DNA of 30,791 nucleotides from a virus. The notes under the pieces are model-generated. The model had not been told where the DNA came from and searched no databases. It saw nothing but the letters and a program-made list of their open reading frames with translations. The stretch spans positions 1 through 30,791 of the IMG/VR virus record IMGVR_UViG_3300042568_000343. One strand, 5' to 3'. Position numbers and translations under genes: made by a program. Of this stretch, positions 6,021 to 12,945 are shown one piece after another; positions within the stretch are counted from its first letter, which is position 1, and the number at the start of each line of letters is the position of its first letter.

Positions 6021-8203
6021 TGGCCCAGAGCGGCTTCACACCCATCCAGCTCTACCGCTCGACCACGCCCGCTGCGGTGCCCACGGCGGGCAACCTCGTG
6101 GCCGGCGAGCTGGCGCTCAACCTCGCCGACGAGAAGCTGTACTTCGAGAACGCCAGCGGCGTCGTCAAGGTGCTGGCGGACTCTGCCGTAACCGGCACCG
6201 TCACCTCGGTGGCTGCGTCGGGTGGCACGACTGGCCTGAGCTTCACTGGCTCACCGATCACCACCACCGGGACGCTGACCCTGAGCGGCACCCTTGTCGT
6301 GGCGAACGGCGGCACTGGTGCGTCCACGTTCACCGCGAATGGTCTCTTGCTGGGTAACGGCACGTCTGCCGTGGGCGTGACTGCCGTGGGCACCACGGGT
6401 CAGGTGCTGGTGGGCAACACCGGCGCGGCTCCGACGTGGGCCACGCTCTCCTCCAGCGCCGTCACCTCGTTCAGCGCGGGCACGACTGGCCTGACGCCGT
6501 CCACCTCGACCACGGGCGCGATTACCCTCGCCGGCACTCTGGCCGTCGCCAACGGCGGCACGGGCTCGACGACGGCAGCGGCGGCGCGCACGGCTCTGGG
6601 CTCCACAACGGTCGGTGACGCCCTGTTCATCACGGCGAGTGCTGCAGCGGCGCGCACGACCCTCGGCGCGACGACGGTGGGCGCAAATGTCTTTACGCTC
6701 ACCAACCCCAGCGCGATTACGTTCCCACGTTTCAACGCCGACAACACGGTCTCCGCACTGGACGCCGCCACGTTCCGCACGGCCATCGGCGCGGGCACCG
6801 GTGGCGGCTCCGTCACCTCGGTAGCGGGCACCGGTACGGTCAACGGCATCACGCTCACGGGCACCGTGACCAGCAGCGGCAACCTCACTCTTGGCGGCAC
6901 GCTCTCGGGCGTTGACCTTGCCACGCAGACCAGCGGCACGCTGGCTGTTGCGCGCGGCGGCACCGGTGCCACTGACGCCGGCACCGCCCGCTCCAACCTG
7001 AGCGCGGCCGGATCAGGGGCTGTGGGCTCTAGCGGCCTGACGATGAACACGGCCCGCATGCTGGGCCGCACCACGGCCAGCGCCGGGGCTATCGAGGAGA
7101 TCACGATCGGCTCCGGCCTCTCGCTGTCGGGCGGCACGCTGGTGGCCACGTCGTCTGGCGGCACCGTGACCTCGGTGGACGCATCGGGCGGCACGACTGG
7201 TCTGAGCCTCACAGGCGGCCCGATCACCACGAGTGGCACGCTGACGCTGAGCGGCACTCTGGCAGTCGCCAACGGCGGCACGGGAGGCACGACGCAGAGC
7301 GCCGGGCGAGCCGGTCTGGGCGCGACCACTGTCGGCGAAAACCTCTTCACCCTCACCAACCCCAGTGCGATACGCTTCCTGCGCGTCAACGCCGACAATA
7401 CGGTCAGCGCACTTGACGCGCCGAACTTCCGCACGGCCATTGGTGCGGGCACGGGATCCGGCACGGTCACCAGCGTTGACGCCTCGGGCGGCACGACTGG
7501 CCTGAGCTTCAGCGGCGGCCCGGTCACTGGCTCAGGAACGCTGACCCTCGCCGGCACGCTCGCCGTTACGAATGGCGGCACCGGTGGCACGTCGCAGAGC
7601 ACTGCGCGATCAGGTCTGGGTGCCACGGCGGTCGGGGCCAACTTCTTTACGCTGACCAACCCAAGCTCGGTGACCTTCGTCCGCATCAACGCGGACAACA
7701 CGATCAGCACTCTTGATGCGCCGACTTTCCGCACCGCCATCGGCGCGGGCACCAGCTCGACCACGGGCACGGTTACCTCGGTCAGCGGCACTGGTTCGGT
7801 CAATGGCCTGTCTCTGTCCGGTACGGTTACCAGCAGCGGCAACATCACGCTGAGCGGCAGCGTCACTTCGGTGGCCACCTCGGCAACCATCGACGGCGTC
7901 ACCATCGGTTACCGCAGCATCCCCCGCTCGACCACGAGCGGCACCGCAGTGGTGGCTGATGTCGGCAAGTGCATCGCCGTCTCGGCGGGTATCACGATCC
8001 CGAACAGCACCTTTGCCGCAGGAGACGCCGTCTCTATCTACAACGACAGCGGGTCGGCCATCACGATCACGGCGGGGGTGACTACTCTCCGACAGGCCGG
8101 CACTGGCAACACCGGCAACCGCACGCTGGCCGCGCGCGGCATGGCTACCGTCTGGTTCAACAGCGCAACCGAGGCGGTCATCTCCGGCGCGGGGGTCAGC
8201 TAA
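6020..8203 (+). CDS. Long repetitive tail-fibre protein
   Basis: 727 residues, rich in Gly, Thr, Ser and Ala. The N-terminus FTPIQLYRSTTP...GELALNLADEKLYFEN is a typical fibre-attachment start. The shaft repeats GTVTSV-x-x-SGGTTGLS, GTLTLSGTLAVANGGTG and FTLTNPS...FNADNTVSALDA...FRTAIGAGT, with three clear copies of the last block. The C-terminal domain (GKCIAVSAGITIPNSTFAAG, SIYNDSGSAITITAG, TVWFNSATEAVISGAGVS) is a recurrent fibre-tip beta domain. It is probably a trimeric beta-structured fibre for receptor binding. The gene is coupled to the downstream Gly-rich gene by TAATG. It is preceded by a hairpin at 5955-5990. Confidence 0.85.
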   Translation: MAQSGFTPIQLYRSTTPAAVPTAGNLVAGELALNLADEKLYFENASGVVKVLADSAVTGTVTSVAASGGTTGLSFTGSPITTTGTLTLSGTLVVANGGTGASTFTANGLLLGNGTSAVGVTAVGTTGQVLVGNTGAAPTWATLSSSAVTSFSAGTTGLTPSTSTTGAITLAGTLAVANGGTGSTTAAAARTALGSTTVGDALFITASAAAARTTLGATTVGANVFTLTNPSAITFPRFNADNTVSALDAATFRTAIGAGTGGGSVTSVAGTGTVNGITLTGTVTSSGNLTLGGTLSGVDLATQTSGTLAVARGGTGATDAGTARSNLSAAGSGAVGSSGLTMNTARMLGRTTASAGAIEEITIGSGLSLSGGTLVATSSGGTVTSVDASGGTTGLSLTGGPITTSGTLTLSGTLAVANGGTGGTTQSAGRAGLGATTVGENLFTLTNPSAIRFLRVNADNTVSALDAPNFRTAIGAGTGSGTVTSVDASGGTTGLSFSGGPVTGSGTLTLAGTLAVTNGGTGGTSQSTARSGLGATAVGANFFTLTNPSSVTFVRINADNTISTLDAPTFRTAIGAGTSSTTGTVTSVSGTGSVNGLSLSGTVTSSGNITLSGSVTSVATSATIDGVTIGYRSIPRSTTSGTAVVADVGKCIAVSAGITIPNSTFAAGDAVSIYNDSGSAITITAGVTTLRQAGTGNTGNRTLAARGMATVWFNSATEAVISGAGVS
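7160..7759 (+). repeat. Tandem 300-bp repeat in the fibre gene (two units)
   Basis: Units 7160-7459 and 7460-7759 have a period of exactly 300 bases (100 codons). Each encodes GTVTSVDASGGTTGLS through FRTAIGAGT. A related, less regular copy of the second half starts at 6665. The protein sequence is better conserved than third codon positions, so the duplication is not very recent. Confidence 0.85.
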
Positions 8204-8820
8204 TGAGCGGCATCCAAATGGCGCTGCTCGGGTCGGTGAGCGGCTTCGCCCCCGTCACCAACACGTACACGACTGGCACTGCCGCCACCGAGACAGTGCC
8301 TACCGGCGCTACGCAGGTTGTCATCACGCTGGACGGCGGCGGCGGTGCTGGGGGTTACAACAGCACCACCCTAGCCGGCGGCGGCGGGGGCGGTGGCCGC
8401 TCGGTCAAGACTATCGCGGTGACCGGCGGCAACACCATGACTTACACGGTTGCTGCCGCGAGGGGCGGGCGCAGCACTAACGGCACCGGGCAGGCCGGTG
8501 TCGCCTCGACTACGTCAGGCACTGTCTCCGGCGGCTCCATAAGCATGACCTCCAACGGCGGGGGTGGTGGCACCACAAGCGCTGGCGGCGCTGGCGGTAC
8601 GGCTACGGGTGGCGATACCAACACCACAGGCACTGCGGGCTCCGACATTTCGGGTGACGGCGCGGGCGGTGCCGGCGCAAGCGGGGCGGCCGGTGGCAGC
8701 TACCTCGGGACAATCAACGGCACGGCTCCGGGTGGCGGTGGCGGCGGTAGCGGTCTCGACGCTGGGGGCGTCACGTCCGGTACGGGTGCGCGCGGCCAAG
8801 TCAGCTTTGCGTACACATAA
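8203..8820 (+). CDS. Glycine-rich tail-fibre tip or adhesin-like protein
   Basis: 205 residues, starting in TAATG at the end of the fibre gene. After an N-terminal 55-residue segment (MALLGSVSGFAPVTNTYTTG, VPTGATQVVITLDG) come several polyglycine runs (GGGGAGG, GGGGGGG, NGGGGGTT, GGGGGGSG) separated by Ser/Thr-rich linkers. Polyglycine-helix sandwiches of this kind are known in the distal fibre adhesins (gp38) of T2/S16-like phages, where intervening loops bind the receptor. By position and composition it may cap the fibre. The similarity is compositional and no domain match was tested. Confidence 0.75.
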   Translation: MSGIQMALLGSVSGFAPVTNTYTTGTAATETVPTGATQVVITLDGGGGAGGYNSTTLAGGGGGGGRSVKTIAVTGGNTMTYTVAAARGGRSTNGTGQAGVASTTSGTVSGGSISMTSNGGGGGTTSAGGAGGTATGGDTNTTGTAGSDISGDGAGGAGASGAAGGSYLGTINGTAPGGGGGGSGLDAGGVTSGTGARGQVSFAYT

Positions 8821-8829
8821 GGAGTTCCA

Positions 8830-9183
8830 ATGATCGAGCAACTCATCAGCCGGGTCTTCTACGCCCGCAATCTCGCGCACTTCGACCACTGGCGCACCAA
8901 GAGCTACGCCCAGCACAAGGCGCTGGGTAAGTTCTACGATGAAATCATCGAGGCGCTCGACGCGCTGGTTGAGGCGCATCAGGGCCAGTACGGCCTGATC
9001 GGCAACATCCCCGCGCCGGGTGACACCGCCGGCGACAGCCTGAAGATCCTCAAGGCTGACGCGGCGTGGATCGAGAAGAACCACGAGGAAATCTGCGGCG
9101 GCAACCGCGCGATCGCCAACCTGATCGACACCGTCACGGGCATCTACCTCTCCACCATCTACAAGCTGGAGAACCTGAAGTGA
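8830..9183 (+). CDS. Helical protein resembling DUF5856
   Basis: 117 residues, mostly helical: RVFYARNLAHFDHWRTKSYAQHKALGKFYDEIIEALDALVEAHQG, then ADAAWIEKNHEEICGGNRAIANLIDTV. The spaced His, Glu and Asp residues on long helices recall ferritin/Dps-like bundles, and I remember the family as DUF5856, common in phages. Preceded by GGAGT at 8821-8825, a good RBS. It leads into the lysis genes. Metal binding or an enzymatic role is conjecture; the function is unknown. Confidence 0.75.
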   Translation: MIEQLISRVFYARNLAHFDHWRTKSYAQHKALGKFYDEIIEALDALVEAHQGQYGLIGNIPAPGDTAGDSLKILKADAAWIEKNHEEICGGNRAIANLIDTVTGIYLSTIYKLENLK

Positions 9184-9341
9184 GCGACGACGTTAATCTG
9201 CGGCTGACCACGCACGAGGCCGTCTGCGCCGAGCGCTGGCGCGAGACCATCATGCGGATCAAGCGCCTCGAGGCGGTGATGATCGGCTGCGCGGGCGGCA
9301 TCATTGTTCTGCTGTCCACAATCGCGTTCAAGGTGTCCTGA
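9180..9341 (+). CDS. Small one-span membrane protein, XhlA/holin-like
   Basis: 53 residues from the GTG at 9180, overlapping the previous stop (GTGA). A charged N-terminal helix (VNLRLTTHEAVCAERWRETIMRIKRLEAV) precedes one C-terminal membrane span (GCAGGIIVLLSTIAF). This arrangement matches small haemolysin XhlA-like phage proteins associated with holins. Two further membrane proteins and the endolysin follow directly, so a lysis role is likely. It is too short for clear homology by eye. Confidence 0.65.
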   Translation: MSDDVNLRLTTHEAVCAERWRETIMRIKRLEAVMIGCAGGIIVLLSTIAFKVS

Positions 9342-9342
9342 C

Positions 9343-9786
9343 ATGAGCTTCTGGGATCGTTTCGAGAGCAGCCGCGACGGCATCGAGGACACGGTCGAGT
9401 TCACGATCCGCATGGCTGTTGTCACGCTGGCCTGCGTCGTGCTGGTCGTCGTGGTCGCGCTGGTCATCGGCATGTTCGCGCCTAACAACGTGGTGGACAG
9501 CGACAAGGTCTTCGAGATCGTCGGCCCTGCGTTCAACATGGTCATCGGCGCGTTCGTCGGCCTGCTGGGCGGCCTGAGCCTCAACGCCAACGCGCGTGAC
9601 GTGAAGCCGGAAGAGCCCGCCTCGGTTGAGCCTGCGCCGCTGCCTGAGCCGCCTGCCGCTGTGGCCGACGATGACGACGACATGGCTCCGTGGGAGAAAT
9701 ATCGCAACGACCTGCGCTATGACGCCAACGGCGACGGCGTGGTTGATGAGAGCGACTTCCCAGACTGGCGCAATCCGGGGGCGTAA
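9343..9786 (+). CDS. Two-span membrane protein with EF-hand-like loop, candidate holin
   Basis: 147 residues from the ATG at 9343, two bases after the preceding stop. Span 1 is about residues 25-46 (MAVVTLACVVLVVVVALVIG), span 2 about 58-80 (FEIVGPAFNMVIGAFVGLLG). An Ala/Pro/Glu linker and a run of Asp follow. The C-terminal soluble tail holds DANGDGVVDESD (127-138), a textbook EF-hand/dockerin calcium loop with Asp127, Asn129, Asp131, Asp135 and Asp138. Location in the lysis cassette suggests a holin or holin regulator. Calcium binding is inferred from the loop. Confidence 0.7.
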   Translation: MSFWDRFESSRDGIEDTVEFTIRMAVVTLACVVLVVVVALVIGMFAPNNVVDSDKVFEIVGPAFNMVIGAFVGLLGGLSLNANARDVKPEEPASVEPAPLPEPPAAVADDDDDMAPWEKYRNDLRYDANGDGVVDESDFPDWRNPGA

Positions 9787-9948
9787 ATGACTGGCAATCT
9801 CTCCACCGTTGAACTGATCGGCCAACTCTGGCCCGTCGTTCTGGCGTTTATCTCGCTGACGATCATCCTTGCCAAGATGGACGTTCGCCTCGGCGTGGCC
9901 GAGGAGAAGATCAAGGCGTTGTTCGAGTTGTGGAACAAAGGCAAATGA
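9787..9948 (+). CDS. Small one-span membrane protein in the lysis cassette
   Basis: 53 residues, starting immediately after the previous TAA and ending in an ATGA overlap with the endolysin. One membrane span about residues 12-28 (LWPVVLAFISLTIILA) precedes a charged helix (KMDVRLGVAEEKIKALFELW). Size and coupling suggest a holin, antiholin or pinholin-like component. The assignment is by topology and context only. Confidence 0.65.
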   Translation: MTGNLSTVELIGQLWPVVLAFISLTIILAKMDVRLGVAEEKIKALFELWNKGK

Positions 9949-10559
9949 GCCTCGCAAACCTCCAGCAGAAGATCGGCGTCACCGCTGACGGTGCGTTTGG
10001 CCCCGGCACGCTCAAGGCTGCCGCCGCCTACTACAAGCTGTCGCCCAACCGCGCCGCGCACTTCTTCGCCCAGACGGCGCACGAAACCGGCGGCTTCAAG
10101 GCGTTCAGTGAGAACCTGAGCTACGGCGCGAAGGGCCTGCGCGGCATCTTCGGGAAGTATTTCCCGACCGACGCCATGGCCAAGGCCTATGAGCGCCAGC
10201 CGCAGAAGATTGCCAACCGCGTCTACGGCGGTCGCATGGGCAACGGCGTCGAGGCGTCCGGGGACGGGTGGAAGTACCGTGGACGCGGCGCGCTCCAGTT
10301 GACGGGCAAGGCGAACTATCAGGCCTTCTCCGACTACGTCAAGCGGCCGGACGTGGTGGCGAACCCCGATCTGGTCGCGGGCGAACTCTGCTTCGAGAGT
10401 GCCCTGTGGTTCTTCGACAAGAACAGGCTCTGGTCGATCTGCGACCAAGGCATCAACGACGCCGCCATCCTCGCGCTGACCAAGCGCATCAACGGCGGCA
10501 CGCACGGCCTCGATGACCGCAAGCTGAAGACGAAGAAGTTCGCCGGGTGGCTGGCATGA
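9945..10559 (+). CDS. GH19-family endolysin
   Basis: 204 residues. A short N-terminal LQQKIGVTADGAFGPGTLKA segment resembles a peptidoglycan-binding repeat. The catalytic domain has AHETGG (Glu47) and FSENLSY (Glu56), the acid/base pair positions of glycoside hydrolase family 19, plus YRGRGALQLTGKANY (111-125) and the RINGG segment near 181. Phage GH19 enzymes cleave the peptidoglycan glycan strand as muramidase-like endolysins. There is no signal peptide, so export depends on a holin, which fits the membrane proteins encoded upstream. It overlaps both neighbours by ATGA. Confidence 0.92.
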   Translation: MSLANLQQKIGVTADGAFGPGTLKAAAAYYKLSPNRAAHFFAQTAHETGGFKAFSENLSYGAKGLRGIFGKYFPTDAMAKAYERQPQKIANRVYGGRMGNGVEASGDGWKYRGRGALQLTGKANYQAFSDYVKRPDVVANPDLVAGELCFESALWFFDKNRLWSICDQGINDAAILALTKRINGGTHGLDDRKLKTKKFAGWLA

Positions 10560-11002
10560 TCCCCAACCCGATCATGCTTTACGCGGCGGCAGGCGCTCTC
10601 CTTGTCGGCGCAGTCGCAGGGTACAAAGTCCGCGACTGGCAGTGTGACGCGGCGTATGCAAAGGCTCTGGAAAAGGCGGGAAAGCAACGTGCCAAAGCCG
10701 ACATCATCCTCGACAAAAAGGCCGCAGAATATGAAGAAACACGCGCCGCTGCCGATGTGCGCTCCGTCGAGCGGACTAACACCATTCGTGAGATTTACCA
10801 CACGGTGCCTGCCGCTGCTGCCAGTTGCGCTCCTCCTGACGACGCTGTCCGGGTGCTCCTCGAAGTCATCGGTAATCCAGACACTGAAGCCGCCGCCGGC
10901 CAATCTGGCGAGCCCGTGTTCCCAGTTAAACAACCCGCCCAAGCCCTTCCTCGACCCAGCCCGGCTGCTGTGGGAAAAAGACCTGATCGAGCGGAGGAAT
11001 GA
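10556..11002 (+). CDS. Rz: Rz-like i-spanin
   Basis: 148 residues, start overlapping the endolysin stop (ATGA). One N-terminal membrane span (about 6-22, IMLYAAAGALLVGAVAG) is followed by a charged helical region (ALEKAGKQRAKADIILDKKAAEYEE) and then IREIYHTVPAAAASCAPPDDAVRVLLEV, a pattern seen in many phage Rz proteins. The Pro-rich C-terminus coincides with the overlapping o-spanin frame. Together they would fuse inner and outer membranes in the last lysis step. This supports a Gram-negative host. Confidence 0.85.
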   Translation: MIPNPIMLYAAAGALLVGAVAGYKVRDWQCDAAYAKALEKAGKQRAKADIILDKKAAEYEETRAAADVRSVERTNTIREIYHTVPAAAASCAPPDDAVRVLLEVIGNPDTEAAAGQSGEPVFPVKQPAQALPRPSPAAVGKRPDRAEE

Positions 11003-11069
11003 CTGCGCGGAGAAACACCGGCTGACCATCGAGGCGTGGCGCGAAGCTAGTCAATTGCCGCAAAAGTGA
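10731..11069 (+). CDS. Rz1: Rz1-like o-spanin lipoprotein, embedded in Rz
   Basis: 112 residues from the ATG at 10731 in a different frame inside Rz, extending 67 bases past it. A hydrophobic segment CLPLLPVALLLTTLSGC ends in a lipobox (Leu39-Ser-Gly-Cys42), which is the expected acylation site. A Pro-rich stretch (LKPPPANLASP, NNPPKPFLDP) follows, as in lambda Rz1. The leader is long from this start; an ATG at 10755 would shorten it by eight residues. The C-terminal part (LLWEKDLIERRNDCAEKHRLTIEAW) lies partly beyond Rz. Embedded Rz/Rz1 architecture is classical. Confidence 0.85.
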   Translation: MKKHAPLPMCAPSSGLTPFVRFTTRCLPLLPVALLLTTLSGCSSKSSVIQTLKPPPANLASPCSQLNNPPKPFLDPARLLWEKDLIERRNDCAEKHRLTIEAWREASQLPQK

Positions 11070-11083
11070 TATAAGGACATCCC

Positions 11084-11737
11084 ATGGCCACGACGATGAC
11101 CTTCACGACGCTCCAGCAGGACGTGCGGCGCTATCTTGAGCGCGGCACGACCTACGCGTCCGACCCCGTCGTTTTTGAGCAAATCCCGCGCCTGATCAAT
11201 CTGGCTGAGCGGCGCATCGCGCGCGAGCTCAAGATCCAAGGCTTCATCAACGTCGTCAGCGGCACGCTGCAGGCCGGCGTGGCGGTGTACGACAAGCCCG
11301 ACCGCTGGCGCGACACGGTGAGCATCAACATCGGCACCGGCGCAAACAACAACACGCGCAAGGTGCTGTTCTCCCGCGCCTACGAGTATCTGCTCAGCTA
11401 CTGGCCGGATCGCACCGCGACCCAACAGCCGATCTTCTACAGCGACTACGACTACAGCCACTGGCTGATCGCGCCAACGCCCGACGCGGCCTATCCGTTC
11501 GAGGTGCTGTACTACGAACTGCCGCCGCTGCTGGACGACGCCGTGCAGACCAACTGGCTGAGTGAGTACGCGCCGCAGCTCTTGCTGTACGGCACGCTGC
11601 TCGAGGCCACGCCGTTCCTGAAGAACGACGAGCGCATCCCCGTCTGGCAGAACATGTATGATCGCGCGGCCGCGATGCTTAACGGCGAGGATCTCGCCAA
11701 AATCCTTGACCGTTCGGCGGTTCGGAAAGAGGCATAA
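11084..11737 (+). CDS. Head-tail adaptor protein
   Basis: 217 residues, preceded by AAGGA at about 11072-11076. The fold signature is that of the short-tailed phage adaptor family: an N-terminal TLQQDVRRYLERG, IPRLINLAERRIARELKIQGF helix pair, a central beta region (DRWRDTVSINIG, RKVLFSRAYEYL, PIFYSDYDYSHWLIAPTPD), and a C-terminal helical region (SEYAPQLLLYGTLLEATPFLKND, WQNMYDRAAAMLNGED). These proteins form a ring between portal and nozzle. Followed by a fibre-like protein (TAATG overlap) and the nozzle gene, a gene order consistent with this role. Confidence 0.82.
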   Translation: MATTMTFTTLQQDVRRYLERGTTYASDPVVFEQIPRLINLAERRIARELKIQGFINVVSGTLQAGVAVYDKPDRWRDTVSINIGTGANNNTRKVLFSRAYEYLLSYWPDRTATQQPIFYSDYDYSHWLIAPTPDAAYPFEVLYYELPPLLDDAVQTNWLSEYAPQLLLYGTLLEATPFLKNDERIPVWQNMYDRAAAMLNGEDLAKILDRSAVRKEA

Positions 11738-12945
11738 TGACGAACACCTACACCCAGATCTTCGGCGGCACGACCATCTACCCCTCGGATGTGTCGTATC
11801 TGGCTCTTGCGCTGACGGCCGACACGGCGCTGGACTGGCCGCTGGAGAGCAACACGCTCCTGCGCCCGGCGGCGCGCATCATCGACGTGACGCCCACCGG
11901 CGCGTACGCGATCAGCCTGCCGCCGGCCAACGAGACGGGCAGCGGCCAGACGATCCTCTTCAACAACCTCGGCCCGTCCACCATCACCGTCAAGAACAGC
12001 GTGGGCGGCACGCTCCTATCCATCGGGCAGGGCGAGCAGTGGCAAATCTACCTGACCGACAACACCACCGCCGCCGGCACGTGGCGCACGTTCCGCTACG
12101 GCGCGTCCACGGCACAGGCGCAGGCCTCGGCGCTGGCCGGCTTCGGCCTGACGGCGACCGGCTCGACGCTGTCGCAGTCCACGCCCGTCACGCTCTTCAA
12201 CAGCAACTACACTGCCGGTGTGCCCGATCGCGCCAAGATGCTCGTCTGGACGGGCGGCCTCGGCACGCTGACGCTGCCCACCGCGTCCTCGGTCGGCGCT
12301 GACTGGTTCATCGCCGTCCGCAACGGCGGCGCGGGCAACCTCGTCATCGACCCGCAGGGCCTTGAGACGATCAACGGTGCGGCGTCCCTGACGCTTGTGC
12401 CCGGCGACAGCGCCACGGCGGTCACGGACGGCACCAGTTGGTACACGCTGGGCCTCGGCCAGAGCGCGGTGTTCGCCTTCGACTACACGTCGATCAACCT
12501 CGGGGGCCTGAGCGGCAACTACACCCTGTCGGGCGCGGAGCTGAACCGCATCGCCTACGAGTTTACGGGCGCGATTGTCGGCAACATCGACATCATCGTG
12601 CCGAAGACCACCCAGCAATACTGGGTGTCGAACAACACGACGGGCGGCTCCTTCACCCTGCGCGTCAGGACGAACACGCAGTCGCCCGGCATCTTTGTCG
12701 CTCGCGGCAGCCGCGCCATCCTGTACTGCGACGGTAACAACGTCGTGAACGCCGAAACGGCGGGTATCGCTGTGCCGATCGCCGTTGGCGACGGGGGCAC
12801 CGGCTCCACCACGGCGGGCGGCGCGCTGATCAATCTGGGCGGCACCACGGTGGGCATCGGCGTGTTCACCGCCGCGACACAGAACGATGCGTGGACGGCT
12901 CTGGGTGTGGCTCCGGCAGGCACCGTCAACGGCGGCACCTTCTAA
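11737..12945 (+). CDS. Tail-fibre-like virion protein between adaptor and nozzle
   Basis: 402 residues. The N-terminus TNTYTQIFGGTTIYPSDVSYLALAL and a DWPLESN segment recur in environmental podovirus-like genomes. Beta-rich repeats follow (YAISLPPANETGSGQTILFNNLGPS style blocks, then FIAVRNGGAGNLVIDPQG and ETINGAASLTLVPGDSA), probably stacked beta helices. The C-terminus DGGTGSTTAGGALINLGG resembles the shaft repeats of the 6020 fibre. It is likely a tail-associated fibre or spike attached near the adaptor ring, inferred from position. The start overlaps the upstream stop in TAATG. Confidence 0.75.
   Translation: MTNTYTQIFGGTTIYPSDVSYLALALTADTALDWPLESNTLLRPAARIIDVTPTGAYAISLPPANETGSGQTILFNNLGPSTITVKNSVGGTLLSIGQGEQWQIYLTDNTTAAGTWRTFRYGASTAQAQASALAGFGLTATGSTLSQSTPVTLFNSNYTAGVPDRAKMLVWTGGLGTLTLPTASSVGADWFIAVRNGGAGNLVIDPQGLETINGAASLTLVPGDSATAVTDGTSWYTLGLGQSAVFAFDYTSINLGGLSGNYTLSGAELNRIAYEFTGAIVGNIDIIVPKTTQQYWVSNNTTGGSFTLRVRTNTQSPGIFVARGSRAILYCDGNNVVNAETAGIAVPIAVGDGGTGSTTAGGALINLGGTTVGIGVFTAATQNDAWTALGVAPAGTVNGGTF

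Noticed and set aside
6400-7905. 501-residue open frame on the minus strand
   Set aside because: It mirrors the repetitive tail-fibre gene; its Pro/Val repeats are the complement of the fibre repeats.
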